From: Arthrobacter sp. 24S4-2
Lineage (GTDB): Bacteria > Actinomycetota > Actinomycetes > Actinomycetales > Micrococcaceae
Length of the DNA stretch: 64,000 bases
NCBI RefSeq assembly: GCF_005280255.1
Contig: NZ_CP040018.1
Span: 1,054,001 to 1,118,000, forward strand
Direction of reading: 5' to 3'
Positions 25,349-33,467 of the stretch are shown here, piece by piece. The position numbers and the translations under genes are program-made. The notes beneath the pieces were generated by a model. The model ran no database searches, was not told the origin of the DNA, and saw nothing but the letters and a program-made list of their open reading frames with translations. Every line of letters starts with the position of its first letter. Within the stretch, counting starts at the first letter, position 1.

Positions 25349-25678
25349 TTACTGGGCGGTGTCGGCCCAGCCTTTGCTGGCCGGGCCTCCGTGGGCCCCG
25401 TCCGCGCACAGCTGGATGGCCACACCGGCGGCTTGCTCTACCGCTGCGGCGGACGACGCCTTGGACACGGCGCTTCCACTTCCGGCAGCGATCCCGGCGG
25501 CATAGCCCACCATCAGCGTGGTGATCGGGGCAGCTGCGTGGGTTACCGAGCGCGCGGCTTCGCCGGCCAGGTCCAGGATTAGTTCCCGGTCAAAGTCGAG
25601 GTCCAGGATCTGCAGGGCATGGGCCAGCCGGTGGCTCCATTGGTCCAGGATCTGTGCTTCGTCGTCGTTGACCGCCAT
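25349..25678 (-). CDS. DUF6457-domain protein (copy 2)
   Basis: A 109-residue paralogue of the protein at 15311-15628. QILDQWSHRLAHALQILDLDFDRELILDLAGEAARSV aligns with copy 1 and the C-terminus CADGAHGGPASKGWADTAQ is shared. TAGGAGCGACC before the ATG is a good ribosome-binding site. Its leader carries four near-repeats (ATTTCTGAC, minus strand) at 25690-25750. No molybdenum-related gene is next to this copy. Confidence 0.75.
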   Translation of the reverse strand: MAVNDDEAQILDQWSHRLAHALQILDLDFDRELILDLAGEAARSVTHAAAPITTLMVGYAAGIAAGSGSAVSKASSAAAVEQAAGVAIQLCADGAHGGPASKGWADTAQ

Positions 25679-25689
25679 GGTCGCTCCTA

Positions 25690-25750
25690 AGTCAGAAATG
25701 CTAAGAGTCAGAAATGAAATGCTAAGAGTCAGAAATAACGTGTCAGAAAT
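25690..25750. repeat. Four irregular copies of GTCAGAAAT in a divergent leader
   Basis: GTCAGAAAT occurs four times (starting near 25691, 25707, 25728 and 25742) with spacings of 16, 21 and 14 bases. The stretch separates the DUF6457 gene from the divergent acetyltransferase gene. It may be a slipped-strand duplication or a cluster of operator half-sites. Confidence 0.7.
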
Positions 25751-25808
25751 AACCGCAGATGCCTCGAGGTTAGGCTGTAACAGAAGCCGCTATCAAGGAG
25801 ATCCTGCG

Positions 25809-26162
25809 ATGACTGATGTCACTATCCGCCATAACCCGGACCGCGAGCGCTTTGAAGTGCTTGTGGCGGGCAACGTGATCGGCAAGGCCGCGTACAAGGC
25901 GTACGACGGCGGCGACGCGCCGCAGCGGATTTTCTACCACACGGTGATCAACGAGGAATACGGCGGCCAGGGGCTGGCCGGCCAACTCGCCACCGTGGCA
26001 CTGGACGAGACGACCTCGGACGGGATCAGCATTGTGCCGGTGTGCCCGTACATTAAGAAGTTCCTCACGAAGCACCCCGAGTACGCCGACAGCACCACAG
26101 CCACCACGCCGGCGCACCTGGAGTTCCTCAGTGGCGCCCTGGCGGCGCGTGCCGGGGCGTAG
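25809..26162 (+). CDS. GNAT-family N-acetyltransferase (YjdJ/Yidj-type small form)
   Basis: A 117-residue short acetyltransferase. FYHTVINEEYGGQGLAGQLATVAL contains the acetyl-CoA-binding motif, and SIVPVCPYIKKFLTKHPEY is the C-terminal signature of the small GNAT subgroup related to human GTL3B/NATD1. An AAGGAG site lies eight bases before the ATG at 25809. Substrate unknown. Confidence 0.88.
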   Translation: MTDVTIRHNPDRERFEVLVAGNVIGKAAYKAYDGGDAPQRIFYHTVINEEYGGQGLAGQLATVALDETTSDGISIVPVCPYIKKFLTKHPEYADSTTATTPAHLEFLSGALAARAGA

Positions 26163-26242
26163 CCTGCGCGCAGGTCTGTTCGGGGCGTAGCTAGGCGCCG
26201 GCGCAGTTCAACTGGCAGCAGGCTCCCGCGGACCAGGCGCGG

Positions 26243-27768
26243 TCAGGCTGCGAGCCACATTTCCCAATCCGGCAAAGGGTCGGCGGGCAGGCTGGCAGGT
26301 AGCTCTGCGTCGCGGACGTGTTCCGTTATGTCGGGGGTGTGTTCTGGCGCGTCGCGGACGTGGTCCGTCATGTCAGAGGGCTGGTCCGTCCTTCCGCCAG
26401 CGTGAGGCATGTCCGCGTCCGGCGGCCACGGGATGCCGTGGGGCCTCCAGGGTGGTTCCCAGTCGTATCCTTCGCTGCGATAGCGGCGTCCGGATGGCGC
26501 TACCAACCGGGCGGAGCATCGCGGCCGGCGTCGACGGGTTTCCAGCCGGTGGTGTGCCTGAGGCGGTGATGCTTCCGGCAGGGCTGGCCGAGGTTGGAGA
26601 TCCCGGTAACGCCCCCTTCGTCCCAGGCCAGGACGTGATCGGCCTCGGTATCGAGGGATTGGTTGTTGCATCCCGGGAACGGACATTTACCGTCCCGCAG
26701 GCGCAGCCATTGGCGCATGGCCGCCGGGATCCGGTAGCTGGTGCGTCCGATCTCCAGCGGCGCGCCGGAGCCGGGGTCAGTCAGGACACGGTGGAACGAG
26801 GTAGCCCCGTCTGCGACGAGCCGGCGGGCCATGCCGGGCGGGATGGGCCCGTAACCATCCAGGATGGCGGGTTCTTCGGTGGCGCCCAGGAGCGAAAACA
26901 CAGGCACGGTGACCAGTACTTGCGCCTTGGGCGAAGGAGCACCGTCAGCGACGCCCTCGAGTAGCCAGGATGCGGCGGTGTCGGCCCTGAGTTGGGACAG
27001 GTTCCGCTGCTCGGCCGGGCCTTGGAGGGCCCTGGCCGCGGCAGTGGAGCGGTGCCAGATGGAAGAGGCGGTGTCGGCGGGCAGGTAGGCGGAGAGCCAT
27101 GCCATGCCGTCGCGGTCAGGGGTGTATTCCAGTCTTCGGTCCTGAACGCTGGCCTGGTGGCGTTTTTCGATGCTGACAGGGTGGTGGCGCTCCCGCCAAC
27201 TGCGTGCTTTGGCGCGGAAACGGGAGGGCACCAGGTCCCCGGCCGGACAGCCCCGCGCAGCGTTCACGGCGTCAGGGTCCAGGAAGTGCTCTTCCAGGGC
27301 GGCGGCCGCGGCAGGGTGGACGCCAATGGTTTCGTCGACCAGGATCCGGGCGTGCTGCCACGAGATGGTCCCGGCCTGCAGTGCATCAAGCGTCAGCGGC
27401 AGTACCGTGCTGAGCTGCCGGGATTCCTGCAGGAAGGCTCCCGCGGTTCTTTCGCTGACGGTCAGGACACACGCCAGTTCGGCCACCAGGCCCATCTCCA
27501 TGGCGCTCTGTTCCTGGGGCGACGCCGCCGGGGATGCCAAGGCCCTGGTGGCGTCGGCAAACGTCCCGGTCAGCCGGACCTTGAGCGCCGCGGTCCGGGC
27601 CTCCATGCGGGCCACCTCAGTGAGCCCGTCCAGGCAGCGGTCGGCCAGCTGCCGCAAAGGATTTGGGTCCGACACCCCGTTGACTGGTTCGCCGGCGCAC
27701 AGGCGATACAACGCGGCAACGGACGCGGCCACGGCGTTCAGTGCGTCAGATGCTGCGGTGCTTTCCAT
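26243..27768 (-). CDS. DUF222/HNH endonuclease (13E12 repeat family), frameshifted near the C-terminus
   Basis: Read with one base restored the protein has about 508 residues. The N-terminal two thirds are DUF222 (for example LACVLTVSERTAGAFLQESRQL and TISWQHARILVDET). The HNH nuclease motif follows: LRLRDGKCPFPGCNNQSLDTEADHVLAWDEGGVTGISNLGQPCRKHHRLRHTTGW, with its two zinc-binding Cys pairs and catalytic His. As printed, translation stops at 26500 just after this motif. Adding one base at 26509-26514 continues the frame into a divergent tail ending PDWEMWLAA. These genes are multicopy in many actinobacteria and behave like a dispersed family. Both nuclease domains remain, so the printed protein could still function. 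Start ATG 27768; a GTG at 27774 is possible. Confidence 0.85.
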
Positions 27769-27869
27769 ACTCACAGCTTGGCAGGAGGGTCAGACAAATA
27801 ACGCTGCCCGAGGCGGCAGGTGGGGCTTAGCCGCCGGTCCGCCCGCCGTCGTGCATTCCGCCCGCCGTC

Positions 27870-27899
27870 GCCTGAACCGCCGGCGCCTGAACCGCCGGC
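27870..27899 (+). repeat. Two-copy 15-bp tandem repeat downstream of the phosphodiesterase gene
   Basis: GCCTGAACCGCCGGC occurs twice head to tail at 27870-27884 and 27885-27899, immediately before the stop codon (minus strand) of the glycerophosphodiesterase gene at 27903. It shares the GAACC core with the array at 12885-12989. Confidence 0.85.
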
Positions 27900-27902
27900 T
27901 CC

Positions 27903-29006
27903 CTACACTGCCGGTGCGTAAGACGTCGGCAGCTTCATCCCGCGTTGTTCCATGAGCGTGCGCAGGCGGGCGGGGTAGTCGGTGATGATGCCGTCCACGC
28001 CGAGGTCCATGAGGCGTGTCATGTCTTCGGGGGTATTGACGGTCCACGGGATCACGGGCAGGCCCAGTTGGTGGGCATCGGCGATCATCTCGGGGGTGAC
28101 GGAGCTGAACGTGGGGGAGACGGCGTCGTACCCCTGGGCTGCCGCGGCGCTGGCGAGCGATCCGCCGTAGGTGTCGATGTCAATGCCGCCCAGGTTCGGG
28201 CTGGCGCCGGGCTGGCCCACCTGCGTCCAGGCGTCGCCGCTGGAGAGGGCCACGAGGGGCAGCTGCGGGGCGATCTTCCTCGTCAGGTTCAGCGAGGACC
28301 AGTCGAAGGACTGCACGCTGGTGCGCTCGGACATGCCGGCCTTGTAGATCTCGATGACCGCGGCCTTGGTCAGGGCGGCCATGCCCTCGCCGCCGGGCAC
28401 GCCGTCCTCCACCTTGGTTTCCACGTTGAAGCGGACCTTCCTGGCGTCGTAGTCGTGGGCCAGCTGGAATACGTCCTTGAGCTCGGCGATCCGGTTGCCC
28501 TCAATGACGTCCTGCTCCGGGTAGCCGGGCAACTGCGCGAAGCCGCAATCGAGCGTCTTAACCTGTGCCAGGGTCAGCTCAGCCACGCGGTCACCGACGT
28601 AGGGGTACTCGGCGTCGCCCGGGGTTGCCGGCGCGGTGTCCTGGCACTTGGTGGCCTGGATGGTGTCGTCGTGCCAGACGATGACTTTGCCGTCCTCGGT
28701 CAGGTGGGTGTCCAGCTCCAGCGTGGTCACACCCAGCTTGAGGGAGTTGGCAAAGGCACCCAGTGATTCCTCGGTCCACTGGCCGCGGCCACCGCGGTGG
28801 GACTGCAGGTCAAAGGGGCGGTTGCGTTCGTTGGTCTTGATGGCAGCGCCCGAAGATGGCGCAGTGCCCGGCGCCAAAGCAGTGCCAGGCGCCGGCGCGG
28901 AGCCCGACGACGGCGTACCGGCTTCCGCGTCCGGTGCGGCGACGGCGGGGCTCGCCAGGGAGACGATGAGGGCGGCAGCTGCCGCGGCAGTCAGGATGGT
29001 GCGCAT
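27903..29006 (-). CDS. Exported glycerophosphodiester phosphodiesterase
   Basis: A 367-residue enzyme with an N-terminal signal peptide (MRTILTAAAAAALIVSLASPAVAAP). A Pro/Gly/Ala/Ser linker partly built of repeats follows (about residues 30-50). The GDPD domain begins FDLQSHRGGRGQWTEES, where HRG is the metal-binding catalytic start, followed by TTLELDTHLTEDGKVIVWHDDTI, with the acidic metal ligands and second His. NVETKV and VIPWTVNTPEDMTRLMDLGVDGIITDYP complete the barrel. It splits glycerophosphodiesters into glycerol-3-phosphate and an alcohol. The ATG at 29006 has GGAGGAA upstream. Divergent from the GH42 operon. Confidence 0.92.
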   Translation of the reverse strand: MRTILTAAAAAALIVSLASPAVAAPDAEAGTPSSGSAPAPGTALAPGTAPSSGAAIKTNERNRPFDLQSHRGGRGQWTEESLGAFANSLKLGVTTLELDTHLTEDGKVIVWHDDTIQATKCQDTAPATPGDAEYPYVGDRVAELTLAQVKTLDCGFAQLPGYPEQDVIEGNRIAELKDVFQLAHDYDARKVRFNVETKVEDGVPGGEGMAALTKAAVIEIYKAGMSERTSVQSFDWSSLNLTRKIAPQLPLVALSSGDAWTQVGQPGASPNLGGIDIDTYGGSLASAAAAQGYDAVSPTFSSVTPEMIADAHQLGLPVIPWTVNTPEDMTRLMDLGVDGIITDYPARLRTLMEQRGMKLPTSYAPAV

Positions 29007-29140
29007 GGTGATGGTTCCTCCTGGTTGACGGGTCACCGGCCGTGCGCCGGCGACCCGCCCACGCTAGGCACGCCAGATGGACTCCCGCCACTGTGAAGTT
29101 GACCGGGGGGTTAACGATGGCTGTGACAAGGACTTTGCCC

Positions 29141-29154
29141 CGATAGTTTCTATA
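29141..29154 (+). promoter_or_regulatory. Operator-like element 1 upstream of the galactosidase operon
   Basis: CGATAGTTTCTATA lies in the 377-base divergent region 29007-29383. It shares CGATAGTTTCTA with 29312-29323, and its inverse complement with 44150-44160. This is one of the candidate binding sites for the LacI-family protein encoded at 47288-48313. The remainder of this gap has no gene. Confidence 0.6.
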
Positions 29155-29292
29155 CTTCGTCCGAAACAGGAATCCCAGGCCAAGGCCGGAGGTCGATTTT
29201 CCGGGCGAAAATCCCCGCAAAGTCGGGCCAAATCCCGTGCCGCCACTGCAACAGCCAAGCCGTGAAACATTCAGGTTCTTCAAAAGAATCAT

Positions 29293-29323
29293 TGTGGTTG
29301 CGTAAACTTTACGATAGTTTCTA
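29293..29323 (+). promoter_or_regulatory. Probable promoter with overlapping operator for the galactosidase operon
   Basis: TTGTGG (29293-29298) and TAGTTT (29316-29321) are 17 bases apart. CGATAGTTTCTA (29312-29323) covers the second box, so binding there would block transcription. The promoter is about 60 bases before the GH42 start codon. Confidence 0.5.
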
Positions 29324-29383
29324 CATGTGATGCAGGTCGCACAGGAGAAATCGTGCGACGGAGGCGCCGAGCAAAGGACAACG

Positions 29384-31474
29384 ATGACCATCAGCCCAGA
29401 CGCGCACATGGCGGAGGAACGCCTCCAGCGCATGCATAAACGCTTGGGAGGCATTGCCTACGGCGGGGACTACAACCCCGAGCAGTGGCCCCGCGAGGTA
29501 TGGCTTGAGGACGCCCGCCTGATGCAGGAGGCCGGCGTCAACCTGGTCACGCTGGCTGTTTTCTCCTGGAGCCGGCTGGAAACCGCCGACGGCGTGTACG
29601 ACTTCGGCTGGCTGGATGAGGTCATGGACCTGATGCACCAGCACGGCATCGGCGTGGACCTGGCCACTCCGGACGCGGTTCCCCCGGCATGGCTGATCGC
29701 CCGGCACCCGGACATCCTGCCGGAACTCGCTGACGGCACCACCTTCGGGTTCGGATCCCGCCAGCACTTCGACGTTTCGCACCCCGTCTACCGCAAGAAG
29801 GCGCTGGCCATCGCGGACCGGATGGGCGAGCACTACGCAAAGCACCCTGCCCTGATGATGTGGCACGTGGGCAACGAATACGGCCCGGTGTCCTACGGCC
29901 GCTGGGCGGACGCGGCCTTCCGCGAGTGGCTGCAGCAGAAGTACTCCTCGCTCGAAGAACTGAACCGGGCCTGGAGCGCGGACGTCTGGGGCCAGGTGTA
30001 TTCGGACTGGAGCCAGGTGGGTGCCCCGGCACGGCCGCGGACCTGGTCCAACCCCACCCGCAGGCTGGATTTCCACCGGTTCACATCCAGCAGCATGCTG
30101 GAGCACTTCAAGGCCGAGCGGGACATCCTGCGCCGCCACACTCCGGACCTTCCCATCGTCACGAACTTCATGCGCTTCTTCAAGACCAACGACTACTGGT
30201 CGTGGGCGGCCGAAGAGGACGCCGCGGCCCTGGACATCTACCCGGACCCGCGTGAATCCGACGCCCACGTGGCGGCAGCCCTGAACTTCGACCTGATGCG
30301 CTCCCTCCGGAACGGCCAGCCGTGGATGGTCATGGAGCAGGCCACCGGTGCAGTGAGCCAGTGGTCGGTGAACGTCTCCAAGCTGCCCGGCAAGATGCGG
30401 CTGGGCTCCTACCAGGCCATCGCCCAGGGCGCGGATTCCATCCTCTTCTTCCAGTGGCGCCAGGCCAGCGGCGGCACGGAGCGGTACCACTCGGGCATGG
30501 TCAACCACGCGGGCCCCAACACCCGGGTGTTCCGCGAGGTCACGCAGCTGGGCAACGAACTCAAGGAACTCGGCGCGCTCACCGGCACGCGCTCCAGGGC
30601 CAAGGTGGCCATCGTCTTCGACTGGGACTGCTGGTGGGCCCTTGAGCTGGGCAACTCGCCCCGCTCGGACCTGAACTACGCCCAGGAAGTCCTCAGGCTT
30701 TACCGCCCCCTCTTCGACGCCAACATCACCGTTGACTTCGTGGACACCAAGAGCGACCTCGGCCAGTACAACCTGGTCCTCCTTCCGGCCAGCTACCTGC
30801 TCACCGATGACGCGGCGCAGCGGTTCGAGGACTACGTGTCCGACGGCGGTCGCCTGGTGGTCAGCTACCTCTCCGGCATTGTGGATGAGTCCAACACCAT
30901 CCGCCTGGGGGGCTACCCCGGCGCTCTCCGCAAGGTTCTCGGTGCCTGGAGCGAGGAAATGCACCCGCTCGCCGGCGAGGGTGAGGAAGTGAAACTCGCA
31001 ACGGCCGACGGCGGCACCGCCTCAGCCAGTTACTGGACGGAGCACCTGCACACCGGGACGGCAGACGTGCTGGCCACTTACGATTCAGGCCGGCTCGCCG
31101 GGACGCCGGCGGTCACCCGCAACTCCTTCGGAAAGGGCACCGCCGTGTACCTGTCCGCGCGGGTGGACGACACCTTCCTGGAATCCCTGCTCGCGTCCGA
31201 ACGCGAGGCGGCGGGGATCCGGCCGGAACTGGCGGCTCCGCTGGGAGTCCAGGTCCGCCGTCGCGCTGGCAACGGCAGCAGCTTCCTGCTGGTACTGAAC
31301 CACAACGACGGTCCTGCCAGTGTCGACGTCGGCCGCGGGGGAACCGACCGGCTCAGCGGCCGTCCCCTTCAGGGAACCGTTGAGCTGCCGGCCAACGGGG
31401 TGCTGGTACTCCAGGAATCCGGCGCCGAAGAATCCGGCGCTGAAGAATCCGTCCCCGGCGAATCCGAACGATAG
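29384..31474 (+). CDS. GH42 beta-galactosidase
   Basis: A 696-residue glycoside hydrolase family 42 enzyme that releases galactose from beta-galactosides. LGGIAYGGDYNPEQWPREVW is the family start. MMWHVGNEYG carries the acid/base Glu165 and WMVMEQATGAVSQW the nucleophile Glu318. The trimerisation and C-terminal beta domains follow. The last 20 residues (ESGAEESGAEES...) are encoded by 15-bp tandem repeats and are outside the family's normal end. The ATG at 29384 has AAAGGA nine bases upstream; the frame is open to 29327. It is the first gene of an operon with two permeases, a binding protein and a DUF624 protein, so it hydrolyses an imported oligosaccharide. No signal peptide. Confidence 0.92.
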   Translation: MTISPDAHMAEERLQRMHKRLGGIAYGGDYNPEQWPREVWLEDARLMQEAGVNLVTLAVFSWSRLETADGVYDFGWLDEVMDLMHQHGIGVDLATPDAVPPAWLIARHPDILPELADGTTFGFGSRQHFDVSHPVYRKKALAIADRMGEHYAKHPALMMWHVGNEYGPVSYGRWADAAFREWLQQKYSSLEELNRAWSADVWGQVYSDWSQVGAPARPRTWSNPTRRLDFHRFTSSSMLEHFKAERDILRRHTPDLPIVTNFMRFFKTNDYWSWAAEEDAAALDIYPDPRESDAHVAAALNFDLMRSLRNGQPWMVMEQATGAVSQWSVNVSKLPGKMRLGSYQAIAQGADSILFFQWRQASGGTERYHSGMVNHAGPNTRVFREVTQLGNELKELGALTGTRSRAKVAIVFDWDCWWALELGNSPRSDLNYAQEVLRLYRPLFDANITVDFVDTKSDLGQYNLVLLPASYLLTDDAAQRFEDYVSDGGRLVVSYLSGIVDESNTIRLGGYPGALRKVLGAWSEEMHPLAGEGEEVKLATADGGTASASYWTEHLHTGTADVLATYDSGRLAGTPAVTRNSFGKGTAVYLSARVDDTFLESLLASEREAAGIRPELAAPLGVQVRRRAGNGSSFLLVLNHNDGPASVDVGRGGTDRLSGRPLQGTVELPANGVLVLQESGAEESGAEESVPGESER
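31415..31474 (+). repeat. Four 15-bp repeats at the 3' end of the galactosidase gene
   Basis: Units start at 31415, 31430, 31445 and 31460, each beginning GAATCC. The first two are nearly identical (GAATCCGGCGCCGAA, GAATCCGGCGCTGAA); the last contains the stop codon. Confidence 0.85.
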
Positions 31475-31486
31475 GAGGGAACCACC

Positions 31487-32494
31487 ATGGCAATGCGACT
31501 GGAAGCTCCTCCCGAGGCGGTCGCGGGGAACCCGTCCGGCAAACACGGCAGGCCCGGCAAACGCGACAAGTCCCGGAAGCCCGGGAACAAGCCCGGCGGC
31601 TGGAAGCTGGCGCTCAAAAGGGACTGGCGTTTGTACACCTTGTTAGCGCTACCACTGCTGTATTTCGCGGTGTTCCGGTACCTGCCCATGGCCGGGAACG
31701 TGATCGCGTTCCGGCAGTTCCAGCCTGGCGGCAGCATCTTCGGGGAGAAGTGGGTGGGCCTGAAGTACGTCACCCTGTTCATCAATGATCCGAGCTTCTG
31801 GCAGGCGTTCCAGAACACCATCGTCCTGGGCGTGCTGACGCTGCTGTTCTGCTTCCCCATGCCCATCATCTTCGCGCTGATGCTGAACGAACTGCGCTCG
31901 CAGAAATTCAAGAAGTTCGTGCAGACCGTGGCGTACCTGCCGCACTTCATGTCGGTGGTGATCATCGCCGGCATGATCCTGCAGAACTTCTCCATGACGG
32001 GCACGGTCAACCAGATCGCCAGCACGCTGTTCGGCACCACGGTGAACTTCACCCAGGACGCCGGCTGGTTCCGCCCCATGTACATCAGCTCCGAGGTCTG
32101 GCAGACCATGGGCTGGGGCGCCATCCTCTACCTCGCCGCACTGACCCGCGTGGACGAGTCGCTGTATGAGGCGGCACGGATCGACGGTGCAAACCGGTGG
32201 CAGCAAACCTGGCACGTGACGCTGCCGGCCATACGGCCCACCATCATCACGCTGCTGATACTGAATATCGGCACGTTCATGGCGGTGGGTTTCGAAAAGA
32301 TCCTGCTGATCTACAACCCGCTCAACTATGAAACCTCCGATGTCATCTCCACCTACCTGTACCGGGTGGGCCTGGAGTCCAGCAACTTCAGCTACGCGGC
32401 CGCGATCGGAATGTTCGAATCCGTCATCGGCCTCACGCTGATCCTCTCCGCGAACGCCATCTCCAAGCGCCTCGCCGGAACGAGCCTGTGGTGA
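31487..32494 (+). CDS. Oligosaccharide ABC transporter permease (LplB-like)
   Basis: A 335-residue permease with six predicted helices. A long basic Gly/Lys/Pro-rich N-terminal extension (1-38) precedes the first helix (LYTLLALPLLYFAVF). The EAA loop EAARIDGANRWQQTWHVT docks the ATPase. FVQTVAYLPHFMSVVIIAGM is typical of the LplB/YtcP class that imports complex oligosaccharides. The next gene starts immediately downstream. No ATPase gene is present here, so a shared MsiK-type ATPase elsewhere is expected. Confidence 0.9.
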   Translation: MAMRLEAPPEAVAGNPSGKHGRPGKRDKSRKPGNKPGGWKLALKRDWRLYTLLALPLLYFAVFRYLPMAGNVIAFRQFQPGGSIFGEKWVGLKYVTLFINDPSFWQAFQNTIVLGVLTLLFCFPMPIIFALMLNELRSQKFKKFVQTVAYLPHFMSVVIIAGMILQNFSMTGTVNQIASTLFGTTVNFTQDAGWFRPMYISSEVWQTMGWGAILYLAALTRVDESLYEAARIDGANRWQQTWHVTLPAIRPTIITLLILNIGTFMAVGFEKILLIYNPLNYETSDVISTYLYRVGLESSNFSYAAAIGMFESVIGLTLILSANAISKRLAGTSLW

Positions 32495-32505
32495 AAGGGG
32501 CAAAC

Positions 32506-33447
32506 ATGGAGGGAAAACTCCTGAACCGGGCCGGTTTCAAGCCAGCCAAGAAAGAAACCGGTGTCCTGTTGAAGGACATGAAGGAATCACGCGGGATGAA
32601 GGCCTTCCGGATCTTCAACCTGGTGTTCCTGCTGGCGGTGGTGTTCCTGACGATGTACCCGTTCCTGAACATCATGGCCCAGTCCTTCTCCAGCGAAGGG
32701 TTCATCAACTCCGGGCAGGTCAACCTGTTCCCGCGCGGCTTCAACGTGGAGACCTACAAGCTGATCCTGGCGGACTCCACCTTTTGGAACAACTACGGCA
32801 ACACGGTCCTCTACACGGTGGTGGCTACGGCCATCTCCATGGTCCTGACCACCACGTTCGCCTACGCCATCGCCAAGAAGGACCTCAAGGGCCGCGGCTT
32901 CTTCATCGGCATTGCGGTGTTCACCATGTTCTTCAACGGCGGACTGATCCCCAACTACGTGCTGATCAGCTCGCTGGGGATGCGGGACTCCATCTGGGCC
33001 GTGGTGCTGCCCAACGCCATCAGCGTCTTCAACCTGCTGATCATGAAGTCCTTCTTCGAGAACATGCCCCGGGAACTGGAGGAAGCCGCCGCCATCGACG
33101 GGCTCACCCAGTACGGGGTGCTCTTCAAGGTGGTCCTCCCGCTCAGCAAGGCCATTGTGGCCACGATGGTGCTGTTCTACGCGGTGGCCAACTGGAATTC
33201 CTGGTTCCAGGCCTTCCTGTACCTGGACAAGCCCGGGCTGTTCCCGGTGACCATCTACCTGCGCAACATGATCGCCGGCGTTACCACAGCCGGCTCCGCG
33301 GGAGGCACCGCGGAAAACGTCGGCCAGATCGCCGCCAACATCCAGTCGGTCACCATCGTCCTCACCGTCATCCCCATTCTGTGCGTCTACCCGTTCGTCC
33401 AGAAGTACTTCTTCTCGGGCGTCATGCTCGGTTCCGTCAAGGAATAA
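32506..33447 (+). CDS. Oligosaccharide ABC transporter permease (YtcP/LplC-like)
   Basis: A 313-residue second permease. FLLAVVFLTMYPFLNIMAQSFSS is the first helix; LEEAAAIDGLTQYGVLFKVVLPL is the EAA loop. PGLFPVTIYLRNMIAG is typical of this class. The ATG at 32506 is preferred, with AAAGGGG at 32495-32501; GTG at 32488 would overlap the preceding gene. It pairs with the LplB-like permease to form the membrane channel. Confidence 0.9.
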   Translation: MEGKLLNRAGFKPAKKETGVLLKDMKESRGMKAFRIFNLVFLLAVVFLTMYPFLNIMAQSFSSEGFINSGQVNLFPRGFNVETYKLILADSTFWNNYGNTVLYTVVATAISMVLTTTFAYAIAKKDLKGRGFFIGIAVFTMFFNGGLIPNYVLISSLGMRDSIWAVVLPNAISVFNLLIMKSFFENMPRELEEAAAIDGLTQYGVLFKVVLPLSKAIVATMVLFYAVANWNSWFQAFLYLDKPGLFPVTIYLRNMIAGVTTAGSAGGTAENVGQIAANIQSVTIVLTVIPILCVYPFVQKYFFSGVMLGSVKE

Positions 33448-33467
33448 CCCCTAAGAAAGGACATCCA

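Noticed and set aside
25690..25750. CRISPR-like array
   Set aside because: Repeats are only about 9 bases, spacers unequal and no cas genes are present.
29321..30964. 547-residue minus-strand open frame
   Set aside because: Antisense to the GH42 gene, whose catalytic motifs are clear.
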